A stretch of DNA of 47,487 nucleotides from Streptomyces phyllanthi. GTDB taxonomy: Bacteria > Actinomycetota > Actinomycetes > Streptomycetales > Streptomycetaceae. The notes beneath the pieces were generated by a model. It was not told the origin of the DNA, did no database searches, and saw only the letters and a program-made list of their open reading frames with translations. The translations under genes were made by a program, and so were the position numbers. Position 1 is the first letter of the stretch. Every line of letters begins with the position of its first letter. Shown piece after piece: positions 32,871 to 42,481 of this stretch. The DNA lies in contig NZ_VJZE01000015.1 of assembly GCF_009377205.1 (NCBI RefSeq), forward strand, positions 1 to 47,487, in the 5' to 3' direction.

Positions 32871-33917
32871 GTGACGGGTCCAGCCAGGTCGCGCCGGAAC
32901 GCCCAGTACGGGCTGCTCACCTCGATAGCCGGCGAGGTCGGTGTCTCACTCGCGACCGTTTCGAAGGTCGTCCACCGGCGACGCGACGTGTCCGAGGCGA
33001 CGCGGACACGTATCGAGGCGCTGCTGGCCGAGCGCGGCTATGTCCGTGCCTGGGAGGGAGATGCGCGCCGTCGGAGGCAGATCCTGGCCGTGTTCCGGGA
33101 CCTGGCCGGCCCGTACACCCTGGAAGTGGTGCGCGGCATCGTGGAGTCGGCGGCCGAGATGGGCGTCCACACGACCGTCGGTACGACGGGCCGGCGCTCG
33201 ATCGCCCAGTGGCTGGGGGAGTCCGGTGCGCTGGGCGCCGTGGGGGTCGTCATCGTGATTTCCGCTCTCGCCGAGCAGGACCAGCGCCGGATCGTGGACC
33301 AGCGGCTGCCGGTGGTGCTTGTCGACCCCCTGAACGCGCCGTCCGCGGACATCCCGAGCGTCGGGGTGACGAACTGGCACGGTGCGACGACCGCCGTCCA
33401 GCACCTGATCGAGCTCGGGCACCGCCGCATCGGCATGCTGGCCGGCCGCTCGCACTCGCTGGCCGGGGCGGCACGTCTGCACGGCTATCGCGCCGCCCTG
33501 GCGGAGGCCGGGATCCCGTACGACCCCGCGATCGTCCGGTCGACGGACTTCGACTACGGCGAGGCCCTGCGCGCCGCCCACAGCATCCTGGACCGGCGCG
33601 AACGGCCGTCGGCTCTGTTCGCCGCGAGCGACGCCCAGGCCCTCGGCGCCCTGGAGGCCGCGCGGCAGCTCGGTATCGCGGTGCCGCGCGAGCTGTCGGT
33701 GATGTCGTTCGACGACACCCTGGTCGCCGCCATGGCCTCACCGCCGCTGAGCGCCGTAAGGCAGCCGTTCCGGGAGCTCGGTCAGGAGGCCACGCGTGTC
33801 CTGCTGCACCTCGCCGACGGCCGGCCTCCCGCGACGATCCGCAGGGAACTCGCAACGGAATTGGTCGTGCGCATGTCGACAGCGCCGCCCGAAGTCGAGA
33901 AACACGAGCGCCCTTGA
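32871..33917 (+). CDS. LacI-family regulator (paralogue 2)
   Basis: 348 residues from GTG 32871 (AGGGAGG about 11 nt upstream). The N-terminal HTH reads YGLLTSIAGEVGVSLATVSK, then VVHRRRDVSEATRTRIEALL. The sugar-binding core (about 65-335) follows the same order as paralogue 1: FRDLAGPYTLEVVRGI, GVTNWHGATTAVQHLI, GRSHSLAGAARLHGYRAAL, MSFDDTLVAAMASPPLSAVRQP. The 3' end is part of a tandem duplication running past the stop codon. It lies between two copies of the 17-bp palindrome, one before GH95 and one before the ABC transporter, so it is the best candidate for their repressor. Confidence 0.92.
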   Translation: MTGPARSRRNAQYGLLTSIAGEVGVSLATVSKVVHRRRDVSEATRTRIEALLAERGYVRAWEGDARRRRQILAVFRDLAGPYTLEVVRGIVESAAEMGVHTTVGTTGRRSIAQWLGESGALGAVGVVIVISALAEQDQRRIVDQRLPVVLVDPLNAPSADIPSVGVTNWHGATTAVQHLIELGHRRIGMLAGRSHSLAGAARLHGYRAALAEAGIPYDPAIVRSTDFDYGEALRAAHSILDRRERPSALFAASDAQALGALEAARQLGIAVPRELSVMSFDDTLVAAMASPPLSAVRQPFRELGQEATRVLLHLADGRPPATIRRELATELVVRMSTAPPEVEKHERP

Positions 33918-34000
33918 CCGCGTTTCCGCACGGAATTGGTCGTGTGCATGTCGACAGCCCCGAAGTCAGGAGAGCCGGGCGCCCTGACCTCGGTTCCGCA
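33856..34000. repeat. Tandem duplication of the LacI 3' end
   Basis: A 75-bp unit (33856-33930) beginning CGGAATTGGTCGTGCGCATG is followed directly by a diverged 70-bp copy (33931-34000) beginning CGGAATTGGTCGTGTGCATG. Both share GTCGACAGC and CCGAAGTC, and both end with a CTCGGTTCCGCA-like stretch. The first copy spans the lacI stop codon; the second is untranslated and sits just before operator 2. Confidence 0.8.
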
Positions 34001-34011
34001 AGCCCCCGGAC

Positions 34012-34028
34012 TGCGAAAGTCTTTCGGA
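34012..34028. promoter_or_regulatory. LacI-type operator 2 (ABC transporter operon)
   Basis: TGCGAAAG-T-CTTTCGGA, one mismatch from a perfect palindrome. TTTCGG followed by 17 nt and TATTGC (34043-34048) suggests that it overlaps the -35 of the transporter operon, as in front of GH95. The transcript would have a 5' leader of nearly 190 nt with no recognised riboswitch. Confidence 0.75.
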
Positions 34029-34243
34029 ACTGATTCCCCTCCGATATTGCCGTGGCTGAATTCCGCCGCTTAGCGTGACCGACGCCAGCTCAACCGCAGG
34101 AGCAACGGGACGCAAACCTTGCGCGACAGCACCTGACGGTCGTGGCCATCGACTCACATCCCTCAGCGCGGACAGGCCTGGGACGGCCTGTGCGGTGAAG
34201 CGCACCCGCGAAGGGATCCTGCCGACTCGAAAGGTGTTCAACG

Positions 34244-35527
34244 ATGAACAGAGTCTCCCGACGCTGGTTCCTCACCGCCACGGCGGCGACCACACTGGGC
34301 GTCACCGTGGCCGGCTGCGGCAAGTCCGACAGCTCCGCGGCCTCGCCCAAGGGCAACGTGGACTTCTGGACGCTGCAGGACCCGACGAACTCCGTGCAGA
34401 AGGCCGCGGTCAGCACCTTCAACTCCACCGGGCACGGCAAGGTCAGCATGTCCGTGATCGCCTCCGACGGGTACAAGGACAAGCTGCGCACGGGCATGGG
34501 CTCGTCGAAGATGCCCGGGATGTTCTTCAACTGGGGCGGCGGCAGCCTGAACGACTACGTCAAGGCGGGCAAGCTGGTCGAGCTCGACGAGATGCTGGAG
34601 GCGTACTTCCTGCCGTCCGCGCTGGAGGCCGGGAAGGTCGACGGCAAGCTGGTCGGCGTTCCGTGTCGCGGCACCCAGCCGGTGTTCCTCTTCTACAACA
34701 AGAAGGTCTTCGCCAAGGCGAACGTCGAGCCGCCCAAGACGTGGGCCGACCTGACGGAGCTGGTGAAGGTGTTCAGGCGCAGGGGCGTCACACCCTTCGC
34801 GCTCGCGGGCAACGCCAGCTCCTCCTGGACGGAGCTGATGTGGGTCGAGTACCTCGTCGACCGACTCGCGGGCGAAGGGCTCTTCCAGAAGATCCAGGAC
34901 GGCGACTGGTCCAAGTGGCAGGACCCCGCGGTCCTCAAGACCGCCGAGATGATCAAGGAGCTGGTGGACGACGGCGCCTTCGGTAAGGGCTTCGGTTCGG
35001 TCAACTACGGCGCCGGCGGCACCTCCACCCTGCTCAACAAGGGCAAGGCCGCGATGGTGCTGATGGGCTCGTGGGAGTACGCCGTCCAGCAGGGCGAGGC
35101 CCCGGACTTCGCCAGGAACGACCTGGGATATGTGGCCTTCCCCTCGGTCGAGGGCGGCAAGGGCGACCCGAAGAACGTTGTCGGGAACCCCACCAACTAC
35201 ATCTCGGTGACCACCGCGGCTCCGAAGGAGACCGCGGCGGAGTTCCTGAAGACCACCTACAGCGATGCCTACGTCCAGGGCCTGGTCGAGAAGGGTGAGG
35301 TGCCGGTCACGACGAACGCCGGGAAGCTGCTCGAGAAGGCGGCCGACCCGGCATACGCGAAGTTCCAGTTCGACCTCGTGCAGGCGGCCCCTTACTTCAC
35401 GCAGTCCTGGGACCAGGCGCTCGGCCTCACCCTGGGCACCCCGCTGCTGACCGAGATCCAGAAGCTGTTCAACGGGCAGAGCTCGCCGGAGCAGTTCGTC
35501 AGCGCGGTGCTGGCGATCAAGAAGTAG
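34244..35527 (+). CDS. Sugar ABC transporter substrate-binding lipoprotein
   Basis: 427-residue extracellular solute-binding protein of the CUT1 type. It starts MNRVSRRWFLTATAATTLG with a twin-arginine motif at residues 5-7 and a lipobox VAGC (Cys25), indicating Tat export and lipid anchoring. The mature part reads VDFWTLQDPTN, GKVDGKLVGVPCRGTQPVFL and YNKKVFAKANVEPPKTWADL, the usual hinge signatures of family-1 binding proteins, and ends SPEQFVSAVLAIKK. First gene of an operon with two permeases, GH3 and fuconate dehydratase. The ligand is probably an oligosaccharide released from a fucose- or arabinose-containing glycan. No ATP-binding gene is in the operon, so a shared MsiK-type ATPase is likely. 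Confidence 0.92.
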   Translation: MNRVSRRWFLTATAATTLGVTVAGCGKSDSSAASPKGNVDFWTLQDPTNSVQKAAVSTFNSTGHGKVSMSVIASDGYKDKLRTGMGSSKMPGMFFNWGGGSLNDYVKAGKLVELDEMLEAYFLPSALEAGKVDGKLVGVPCRGTQPVFLFYNKKVFAKANVEPPKTWADLTELVKVFRRRGVTPFALAGNASSSWTELMWVEYLVDRLAGEGLFQKIQDGDWSKWQDPAVLKTAEMIKELVDDGAFGKGFGSVNYGAGGTSTLLNKGKAAMVLMGSWEYAVQQGEAPDFARNDLGYVAFPSVEGGKGDPKNVVGNPTNYISVTTAAPKETAAEFLKTTYSDAYVQGLVEKGEVPVTTNAGKLLEKAADPAYAKFQFDLVQAAPYFTQSWDQALGLTLGTPLLTEIQKLFNGQSSPEQFVSAVLAIKK

Positions 35528-35542
35528 GAAGGGCACGTCCAC

Positions 35543-36475
35543 GTGGTCTCCGCAACGACTTCGCGGCCGGTGAGCAAGCACCGGGTGCGCGACCGGGCCG
35601 CTCCTCCCACCCTGGAGCGGCCGGGCGTGGCCTGGGCGCTTCCGGGCCTGCTGTTCTTCCTCGCCTTCGCCGTCGCGCCGATGGTGGGGGTGCTGTACCT
35701 GTCCTTCACCCACTGGGACGGCCTGAGCACCCCGCAGTTCACCGGCACGGAGAACTGGTCGCGGTTCTTCGGCGACAGCCAGGTCTGGCAGTCCACCCTG
35801 GTCACCGGCATCCTGCTGGTCGGGAACATCGCCGTCCAGGCACCGATCAGCATCCTGCTGGGCGTCTGGGCGGCCGGCCACCAGCGCAACCGGGCCGTGC
35901 TGTCAGCGGTCTTCTTCCTGCCGCTGCTGCTGTCGACGGCGGCCACGGCCATCATGTGGCGCCAGCTCCTCGACCCGAACTTCGGCCTGCCGGCGAAGGT
36001 CGAGTGGATCTTCGGTGCGAATCCGCTCGGCACCCGGAGCGGTGCGATCGCCTGTCTGGTCCTGGTGACCAGCTGGCAGTTCGTTCCCTTCCACAGCCTG
36101 CTCTACCAAGGCGCCGCCCGAGCCATCCCGCACACCCTGTACCAGGCGGCCGCGATCGACGGCGCGGGACGGGTGCGGCAGTTCTTCCACATCACCCTGC
36201 CGCAGCTGCGCAACACGATGATCACCTCGACCGTCTTCATGGTCGTCGGCGGGCTCACGGCCTTCGACATCGTGCTGCTGCTGACCAACGGCGGCCCCGG
36301 CACCGACACCTCGATCCTGCCCTTCTCCATGTACCAGACCGCGTTCCGCACCTACGACTACGGCTACGCCAGCGCCATCGCGAGTTTCCTGCTCCTGCTC
36401 GCCACCGCGGCCTCGGTCCTCCTCACGAAGCTCAGCGGATACGACAAGATGACGAGCACCCTGGAGGGAGTGTGA
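35543..36475 (+). CDS. Sugar ABC transporter permease (MalF-type)
   Basis: 310-residue integral membrane permease with about six helices. It starts at GTG 35543 with AGGAAGGG about 10 nt upstream. After a cytoplasmic Arg-rich lead, helix 1 reads GLLFFLAFAVAPMVGVLYLSF. The EAA loop, AIPHTLYQAAAIDGAGRVRQFFHITLP split at its Gly, is the ATPase contact. GGPGTDTSILPFSMYQTAF follows, as in MalF/UgpA-type CUT1 subunits. The stop overlaps the next permease start (GTGA), so the two are translationally coupled. Confidence 0.93.
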   Translation: MVSATTSRPVSKHRVRDRAAPPTLERPGVAWALPGLLFFLAFAVAPMVGVLYLSFTHWDGLSTPQFTGTENWSRFFGDSQVWQSTLVTGILLVGNIAVQAPISILLGVWAAGHQRNRAVLSAVFFLPLLLSTAATAIMWRQLLDPNFGLPAKVEWIFGANPLGTRSGAIACLVLVTSWQFVPFHSLLYQGAARAIPHTLYQAAAIDGAGRVRQFFHITLPQLRNTMITSTVFMVVGGLTAFDIVLLLTNGGPGTDTSILPFSMYQTAFRTYDYGYASAIASFLLLLATAASVLLTKLSGYDKMTSTLEGV

Positions 36476-37290
36476 GGACGCGCCCCAACTACGCGGCCGG
36501 TATCGCGGCCTTCGTCTGGCTCCTGATCATCGGCGTCCCCCTGTACGCACTGGTGAACACGGCGGTGCAACCGCAGACGACGTACACCGACAAGGGACCG
36601 GTCTCGATCCCCGACGCCGTGACGCCGGCGAACTTCCACACGGTGCTGGACAGCGGGTTCCTGCAGTACATCTGGAACACCCTCGTGGTGGCGGCGGCCA
36701 CGGTCGCCGTCGTGCTGGCGCTCGCGATCCCGATCAGCTACACCGTCGTACGAGGCCGGGGCTGGATGTCCAGGGGAGTGTTCCGCCTGTTCCTCCTGGG
36801 GCTGGCGATCCCGTCGCAGGCCGTGATCATCCCCCTCTTCCTCATCGTCAACGACCTCGGCTTCTACGACACCCTGTGGGGGATCATCCTGCCCACCGCG
36901 GCGTTCGCACTGCCGGTGAGCGTGCTGGTCCTCAGCGGCGGGATGCGGGACATCTCCACCGAGCTGTACGAGGCGATGGCGCTGGACGGTGCCGGCCCGG
37001 CCCGGACCCTGGTGACGATGGTCGTCCCGATGTCGAAGTCCGCCATCGCGACCACGTCCGTCTTCACCGCACTGCAGGCGTGGAACGGCTTCCTGTTCCC
37101 GCTGATCATGACCCAGTCCGAGGACACCAAGCTGGTGACGCTGGGCCTGTACAACTTCGTCTCCGAGTACGGAGCGAACGTGCCTGCTCTGCTGGCCGCG
37201 GTGCTGATGTCCGCGGTCCCCATCCTCGTCGTCTACCTCTTCGCCCGCAGGGCCCTGGTCGCGGGCCTCATGGGAGCCGGCGGCAAGTGA
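36472..37290 (+). CDS. Sugar ABC transporter permease (MalG-type)
   Basis: 272 residues starting at GTG 36472, which overlaps the previous stop. About six helices are present. The first is AAGIAAFVWLLIIGVPLYAL, and the EAA loop reads LYEAMALDGAGPARTLVTMV followed by P-M-S-K-S-A, typical of MalG/UgpE. The C-terminus VVYLFARRALVAGLMGAGGK is the usual CUT1 end. Together with the MalF-type protein it forms the transmembrane channel of the importer. A stem-loop 8 bp after the stop may reduce read-through into the GH3 gene. Confidence 0.93.
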   Translation: MRTRPNYAAGIAAFVWLLIIGVPLYALVNTAVQPQTTYTDKGPVSIPDAVTPANFHTVLDSGFLQYIWNTLVVAAATVAVVLALAIPISYTVVRGRGWMSRGVFRLFLLGLAIPSQAVIIPLFLIVNDLGFYDTLWGIILPTAAFALPVSVLVLSGGMRDISTELYEAMALDGAGPARTLVTMVVPMSKSAIATTSVFTALQAWNGFLFPLIMTQSEDTKLVTLGLYNFVSEYGANVPALLAAVLMSAVPILVVYLFARRALVAGLMGAGGK

Positions 37291-37297
37291 CCGTACC

Positions 37298-37330
37298 GGC
37301 GTCCTGCCGGGGCCGACGAGGCAGGACGCC
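37298..37330 (+). terminator. Intra-operon stem-loop
   Basis: GGCGTCCTGCC (37298-37308) and its exact complement (37320-37330) form an 11-bp stem with an 11-nt loop between the permease and GH3 genes. It is either a terminator or an attenuator/processing site separating transporter from enzyme expression. The remaining 198 bp to the GH3 start show no gene. Confidence 0.65.
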
Positions 37331-37528
37331 GCCCGATCCGGAGCCCGGGCGCCGAAAGGCGTCGATCACCACCTCCCCATGACGCCGTCCGGCGTGTCCG
37401 CCTCCCCGCGACCGCCGGACCGGTGCCCGGGCCCGACTCCCCGTCCCTGTCACGGTGGCAGTGCTTCTGCGACTTCCTGGATCACCGGCGCGGCTCTCGC
37501 GCGCCCGAAAACAGAAACGGACGAGACC

Positions 37529-39844
37529 TTGACGATCAGCGACGAGCGCCCGACGACCGGGCTGTGGAACGATCCCACCCTGCCGGCGTCCGCCCGCGCG
37601 CGGGCCCTGCTGGACGCCATGACCGACGCCGAGAAGATCGCGCAACTCGGCAGCACCTGGCCGGACCACGACGACGGCGGTGACGTGGCACCCATGCAGG
37701 AGACCTTCCGCGGCGCCGACCGCTTCGAGGAGGCCATCGTCGACGGACTGGGGCAGCTGACCCGGGTGTTCGGCACGGCGCCGATCGATCCGGAGGCCGG
37801 CCGCCGGCGGCTGACGGCGTTGCAGGAGCAGGTGGTGGCGGCGAACCGGTTCGGCATCCCCGCCGTCGCCCACGAGGAGTGCCTGACCGGATTCTTCACC
37901 TGGCAGGCCACCGTCTACCCGACACCACTTGCCTGGGCGGCCACCTTCAACCCCGAGCTCGTCGGACGGATGGCGCAGGCCATCGGCTCGGACATGGCGG
38001 CCGTCGGCGTCCACCAGGGCCTGGCTCCCGTCCTGGACGTCGTACGCGACTACCGGTGGGGCCGGGTGGAGGAGACCCTCGGCGAGGACCCCTACCTCGT
38101 CTCGGAGCTCGGACTGGCCTATGTGCAGGGCCTGCAGTCGTCCGGCGTGGTCGCCACGCTGAAGCACTTCGCCGGATACTCCGCCTCCCGCGCGGCCCGC
38201 AACCACGCCCCGGCCGTCCTCGGCCCCCGCGAACTCGCCGACGTGATCCTCGTACCCTTCGAGAAGGCCGTGGTCGCCGGCCGTGTCCGGTCGGTCATGA
38301 ACGCCTACAACGACATCGACGGCGTGCCCTGCGGCGCCGACGAAGTCCTGCTCACCGGGCTTCTGCGGGACACGTGGGGCTTCGAGGGCACGGTGGTCTC
38401 CGACTACTGGGCCGTCGCGTTCCTGGCCTCCATGCACCACGTGGCGGACGACGTCACGGGCGCGGCACGCGCCGCACTGCGGGCCGGTATCGACGTCGAG
38501 CTGCCGCACACCTCCGGCTACGGGGAAGCGCTCCTGGACGACGGCGTCCCCACGGATCTCCTCGACCGTGCGGTGCTGCGGGTGCTGACGCAGAAGGCCG
38601 AACTCGGGCTGCTCGACCCCGACTGGAAGCCGGGGCAGTACACCGCCCCGGCGGACTTCGACTCGCCCCGCAACCGCGGCATCGCCCGCGACCTGGCCGA
38701 ACAGTCCGTCGTGCTCCTCGACAACCCCTCCGGCGCACTGCCGCTCGCCTCCCCGCGCTCTGTCGCCGTGATCGGTCCGGCCGCCGACGATGCCCGGTGC
38801 CTGTTCGGCTGCTACTCCTTCCCCAACCACGTCCTGCCCCACCACCCCGAGACCCCGCTGGGCGTCGAGGCGCCGACGGTCCTCGACGCCATCCGGCAGG
38901 AGTTCCCCGACGCCTCGGTGCACCACGAGACCGGCTGCTCCTTCACCGGGGACGACCGCAGCGGCATCGAAGCCGCGGTGGCGGCAGCCTCGGCGGCCGA
39001 CCTGACGATCCTCGTCGTCGGTGACCGCTCCGGCATGTTCGGGGAGGGCACCTCCGGTGAAGGCTGCGACGTCGGCGCACTGACGCTCCCCGGAGGGCAG
39101 GAGGACCTGGTGGACGCCGTCCTCGACGCGGCGAACCAGACCGTCCTCGTCCTCGTCTCGGGCCGCCCGTACGCGATCGGCCGGCACGCCCGGGCGGCGG
39201 ACGCGACCCTCCAGGCCTTCTTCCCCGGCGAGGAAGGCTCGGCGGCGATCGCCGGCGTCCTCTCCGGCCGGATCAACCCCTCCGGACACCTGCCCGTGCA
39301 GGTCCCCGGCGACACGGCCGGCCAGCCGGGCACCTACCTCGCGCCCCCGCTCGCCCTCAAGAGCGACGGGGTGAGCAACATCGACCCCACCCCGGCCTTC
39401 CCGTTCGGACACGGCCTGTCCTACACCACCTTCACCATCGAGGACGTAGAGGCCGACGCGGAGACCATCGCGGTCGACGGGTCGGTGACCGTCCGCGCCA
39501 CCTTCACCAACACCGGCCCCCGGGCGGGCACTTCGGTCCCGCAGCTGTACCTCACCGACCCGGTCGCCTCCGTCACCCGGCCCGTCCGCCAGCTGATCGG
39601 CTTCACCCGCATCGAGCTGGCCGCAGGGGATTCCCGCACCGTAGAGTTCCAGGTCCACGCGGATCTGACCAGCTTCACCGGGCAGGACCTACGCCGCTGT
39701 GTCGAGCCCGGCCGCCTCGTGCTGACCGTCGCGCAGTCGGCGGGAGAGCCGGGCCGGTCCGTGGAGGTGGAGCTGCGCGGTGACACCCGGGTCGTCGACC
39801 ACACCCGGACCATGACCACAGCCGTCACGATCCTCCCGAGCTGA
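37529..39844 (+). CDS. Glycoside hydrolase family 3 enzyme
   Basis: 771 residues from a proposed TTG at 37529 (MTISDERP); upstream in-frame ATG 37379 would add unstructured sequence overlapping the terminator region. The GH3 N-domain carries [39 protein letters not shown] and [12 protein letters not shown], where the Asp after Ser is the catalytic nucleophile. The C-domain has [20 protein letters not shown] and [11 protein letters not shown], and a fibronectin-III-like domain (from [11 protein letters not shown]) ends the protein. No signal peptide, so it should act inside on imported oligosaccharide. Beta-glucosidase, beta-xylosidase or alpha-L-arabinofuranosidase activity cannot be separated by sequence alone. 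Confidence 0.88.
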   Translation: MTISDERPTTGLWNDPTLPASARARALLDAMTDAEKIAQLGSTWPDHDDGGDVAPMQETFRGADRFEEAIVDGLGQLTRVFGTAPIDPEAGRRRLTALQEQVVAANRFGIPAVAHEECLTGFFTWQATVYPTPLAWAATFNPELVGRMAQAIGSDMAAVGVHQGLAPVLDVVRDYRWGRVEETLGEDPYLVSELGLAYVQGLQSSGVVATLKHFAGYSASRAARNHAPAVLGPRELADVILVPFEKAVVAGRVRSVMNAYNDIDGVPCGADEVLLTGLLRDTWGFEGTVVSDYWAVAFLASMHHVADDVTGAARAALRAGIDVELPHTSGYGEALLDDGVPTDLLDRAVLRVLTQKAELGLLDPDWKPGQYTAPADFDSPRNRGIARDLAEQSVVLLDNPSGALPLASPRSVAVIGPAADDARCLFGCYSFPNHVLPHHPETPLGVEAPTVLDAIRQEFPDASVHHETGCSFTGDDRSGIEAAVAAASAADLTILVVGDRSGMFGEGTSGEGCDVGALTLPGGQEDLVDAVLDAANQTVLVLVSGRPYAIGRHARAADATLQAFFPGEEGSAAIAGVLSGRINPSGHLPVQVPGDTAGQPGTYLAPPLALKSDGVSNIDPTPAFPFGHGLSYTTFTIEDVEADAETIAVDGSVTVRATFTNTGPRAGTSVPQLYLTDPVASVTRPVRQLIGFTRIELAAGDSRTVEFQVHADLTSFTGQDLRRCVEPGRLVLTVAQSAGEPGRSVEVELRGDTRVVDHTRTMTTAVTILPS

Positions 39845-39900
39845 ACCGGACCGCCGCCCGCCCGCTTCCTCTTCGCCCTCGTCCTCGCAGGAGTCGCGCC

Positions 39901-41226
39901 ATGCCCTCCGCCATGCCCGCTTCCGCCCGCATCACCGCCCTGGACGTCCTGGACGTACGTTTCCCGACGTCCGAGCAGCTGGACGGGTCGGACGCGATGA
40001 ACCCCGAACCCGACTACTCCGCCGCCTATGTCGTCCTGCGCACCGACGCCGGCGACGGCCTGGAGGGCCATGCCCTGGCCTTCACCACCGGGCGCGGCAA
40101 CGATGTGCAGGCGGCTGCCATCGCGGCCCTGGCGCCGTATGTGGTCGGCCTGACCGTCGAGGAGGTCTGCACCGACCTGGGCGCGTTCTCCCGCAGCCTT
40201 GTCCACGATCCCCAACTGCGCTGGCTGGGCCCGGAGAAGGGCGCCATCCACATGGCCACCGGCGCGGTCGTCAACGCGGCCTGGGACCTGGCGGCCAAGC
40301 GGGCGGGCAAGCCCGTGTGGCACTTCCTGGCCGAGATGTCACCGGAGGAGCTGGTCGCCCAGGTCGACTTCCGCTGGCTGAGTGACGCGCTGACCCCCGA
40401 GGAGGCCCTTCAGATCCTGCGCCGCGCAAAGCCGGGCCGCGAGGAGCGGATCGCACGGTTGCTGGAACGGGGTTACCCGGCCTACACCACCACACCGGGC
40501 TGGCTCGGCTACTCCGACGAGAAGCTGGCCCGCCTGGCCCGCGAGGCCGTCGCCGACGGCTTCACCCAGATCAAGCTGAAGGTCGGGGTGGACCTGGAGG
40601 ACGACGTACGGCGCATACGCATCGCCCGTGAGACGGTCGGCGACGGCATTCGCATCGCCGTGGACGCCAACCAGCGCTGGGACGTCCAGCCCGCGATCGA
40701 CTGGATGCGGGTGCTGGCCCCTTACGACCCGTACTGGATCGAGGAGCCCACCTCCCCCGACGACATCCTCGGCCACGCCGCCGTCCGCAAGGCCGTCGGC
40801 CCCATCAAGGTCGCCACCGGCGAGCACATCGCCAACCGGGTCGTGTTCAAACAACTCCTTCAGGCCGGCGCGGTGGACATCGTCCAGATCGACTCCGCGC
40901 GGGTCGGCGGCGTCAACGAGAACATCGCGATCCTGCTGCTCGCCGCGAAGTTCGACGTGCCGGTCTGCCCGCACGCCGGCGGGGTCGGCCTCTGCGAGAT
41001 GGTGCAGCACCTGTCGATGTTCGACTACGTCGCCGTCTCCGGCACGACCGAGGACCGCGTCATCGAGTACGTCGACCACCTGCACGAGTACTTCGTCGAC
41101 CCGGTGCGCATCGCCGACGGCCGCTACCTCGCGCCGAGGCTGCCGGGCCTCAGCGCCCAGATGCACCCCGAGTCCCTCAAGGAGTACGCCTACCCCGACG
41201 GCCCGGTCTGGTCGGCCCGTGTCTGA
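39901..41226 (+). CDS. L-fuconate dehydratase (enolase superfamily)
   Basis: 441 residues. Converts L-fuconate to 2-keto-3-deoxy-L-fuconate with Mg2+. The order is a capping domain ([34 protein letters not shown] split by its turn), then a TIM barrel with the KxK motif K225-L-K227, metal ligands D255 (VDANQ), E281 (EEPT) and E308 (GEH), and the catalytic His358 in CPHAGGVGL. The spacing of all these residues matches the characterised Xanthomonas enzyme with a constant offset of 7. It is the only intact fucose-catabolic gene here; the following lactonase gene is truncated. Its stop overlaps that gene's GTG. Confidence 0.92.
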   Translation: MPSAMPASARITALDVLDVRFPTSEQLDGSDAMNPEPDYSAAYVVLRTDAGDGLEGHALAFTTGRGNDVQAAAIAALAPYVVGLTVEEVCTDLGAFSRSLVHDPQLRWLGPEKGAIHMATGAVVNAAWDLAAKRAGKPVWHFLAEMSPEELVAQVDFRWLSDALTPEEALQILRRAKPGREERIARLLERGYPAYTTTPGWLGYSDEKLARLAREAVADGFTQIKLKVGVDLEDDVRRIRIARETVGDGIRIAVDANQRWDVQPAIDWMRVLAPYDPYWIEEPTSPDDILGHAAVRKAVGPIKVATGEHIANRVVFKQLLQAGAVDIVQIDSARVGGVNENIAILLLAAKFDVPVCPHAGGVGLCEMVQHLSMFDYVAVSGTTEDRVIEYVDHLHEYFVDPVRIADGRYLAPRLPGLSAQMHPESLKEYAYPDGPVWSARV

Positions 41227-41391
41227 CGTGCTGTGGCTGGTGGACGCCCACCATCATGTGTGGGATCTGGACTGTCGTCCCCAGCCCTTGCTGGACGAGC
41301 CCGGCCATGAGCCGATCCGCCGGACCTTCGCCGCGGACGACTTGCGATCGGCCGCGACCCGGCCCATCGCCGGACGGCGGCTGGACCGCAC
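41219..41391 (+). pseudogene. L-fuconolactonase-type amidohydrolase, 5' fragment
   Basis: GTG 41219 overlaps the dehydratase stop and begins [19 protein letters not shown], with the HxH metal motif of the amidohydrolase-2 lactonase family, then DEPGHEPIRRTFAADDLRS and IAGRRLDRT. At about 41391 the homology stops and the frame enters an unrelated fragment. Only the first 57 or so residues remain of a protein that is usually near 290, so it cannot be active. Confidence 0.8.
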
Positions 41392-41404
41392 CGAGCCGGC
41401 CACC

Positions 41405-41977
41405 GACACGTCTGCCAGCGCCTCGACTTCATCGGCATCGACTCGCCCGGCGGGATGCAGCAGCGCTGGGGGTCCCCGCCTCGACCCTCATCCGCCTGCC
41501 GGACTCCCTCTCTCTGGACCGGGCCGCGCTCGTCGAGCCCACGGCGGTGGCCGTGCACGACGTCGGCCGTGCCGGGCTGCAGGACGGTGAGAAGGTCGTG
41601 GTGGTCGGCGGCGGGCCGGTCGGAGTCCTCATCGCGCTGGCCGCGCGGGCCGTGGGTGCCGAGGTCCGCGTCGTGGAGCCGAGTGCCCACCGGCGGCTGC
41701 TCGCCGAGGAGTTGGGGCTGATCACCTGGAACCCCACCGGGACGAACGTCTCCGAACGGGTAGGACAGTGGACCGCCGGCGCCGGCGCGGATGTCGCTTC
41801 GAAGGCTCTGGCGCGTCCGCCGGGATGGACGCAGCGGTCGAAGTCCTCGGTGTGCGGGGCCGGTTGTGCCTGGTCGTCATCCATCCCCGGTACCGCGAGG
41901 TGAATTTGCACCGCTTCTTCCGGCGCGAACTCACCCTCGTGGGGGGCCCGGTTGTACGACCGCTCCGACTCCGACGG
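41405..41977 (+). pseudogene. Zinc-type alcohol dehydrogenase (MDR) internal fragment
   Basis: CQRLDFIGIDSPGGMQQRW, IRLPDSLSLDRAALVEPTAV, KVVVVGGGPVGVLIALAARA and, two frames on, GMDAAVEVLGVRGRLCLVV come from a medium-chain dehydrogenase. The catalytic N-terminal zinc site is missing. Frameshifts lie at a G-run near 41467, near 41795 and near 41945. In fucose operons such enzymes oxidise L-fucose or 2-keto-3-deoxy-L-fuconate. Broken at both ends. Confidence 0.75.
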
Positions 41978-42439
41978 GAGACCGCCGCCGACGTGGTGAT
42001 GGTGGCCGGACGCTACATGCTGCTGGACCAGTCGGCGCTGGACGACGTCCTCCCCACCGCACTCGCGCTCGGTAAGAGCGTCGTGGCGGCAGGGGTGTTC
42101 AACTCCGGTCTGCTCTCCGAGGGCCGGCTCGCACACGGCATGAGGTACGACTACCGGGCCGCTCCGCCGGAACTCGTCGCCCGTGCCCGGGCCATCGCCG
42201 ACGTCTGCGAACGGCACGGCACGACCCTGCCCGCCGCGGCGATCGCCTTCCCCTTCACCCACCCCAGCGTCATCAACGTCACCCTCGGCATGCGAACTCC
42301 TGAACAGGTCACGCGGAACATGGGGCTCCACCGTCGGCACGTCCCAGAAGATCTCTGGCACAACCTGCGCGGCCGAGGCCTGATCAGAACCGACGTGCCC
42401 GCCGGCCACCGCATCCCTCATCTCCCGGCTACTGAATAG
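41978..42439 (+). pseudogene. Aldo/keto reductase (L-fucose dehydrogenase type), 3' fragment
   Basis: VVMVAGRYMLLDQSALDDVL, VVAAGVFNSGLLSEGRLA, VCERHGTTLPAAAIAFPF and GMRTPEQVTRNMGLH make up the last 150 residues of a D-threo-aldose 1-dehydrogenase/L-fucose dehydrogenase-like AKR. The catalytic Asp/Tyr/Lys/His half is missing. The frame is fused to the end of the MDR fragment, so an open frame from 41768 to 42439 exists but has no sensible start. Confidence 0.75.
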
Positions 42440-42481
42440 TGCTCGTGATTCCGCCCTGTCAATATCGAATGAGGAGCGGTG

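Noticed and set aside
34029..34243. Riboswitch in the long leader of the transporter operon
   Set aside because: No known aptamer pattern or terminator/anti-terminator pair was found; only scattered short complementarities are present.
41460..41470. Single-base G-run error as the only cause of the MDR frameshift
   Set aside because: A sequencing slip is possible at this place, but the gene is also missing both ends and has further frameshifts, so correcting one base would not restore it.
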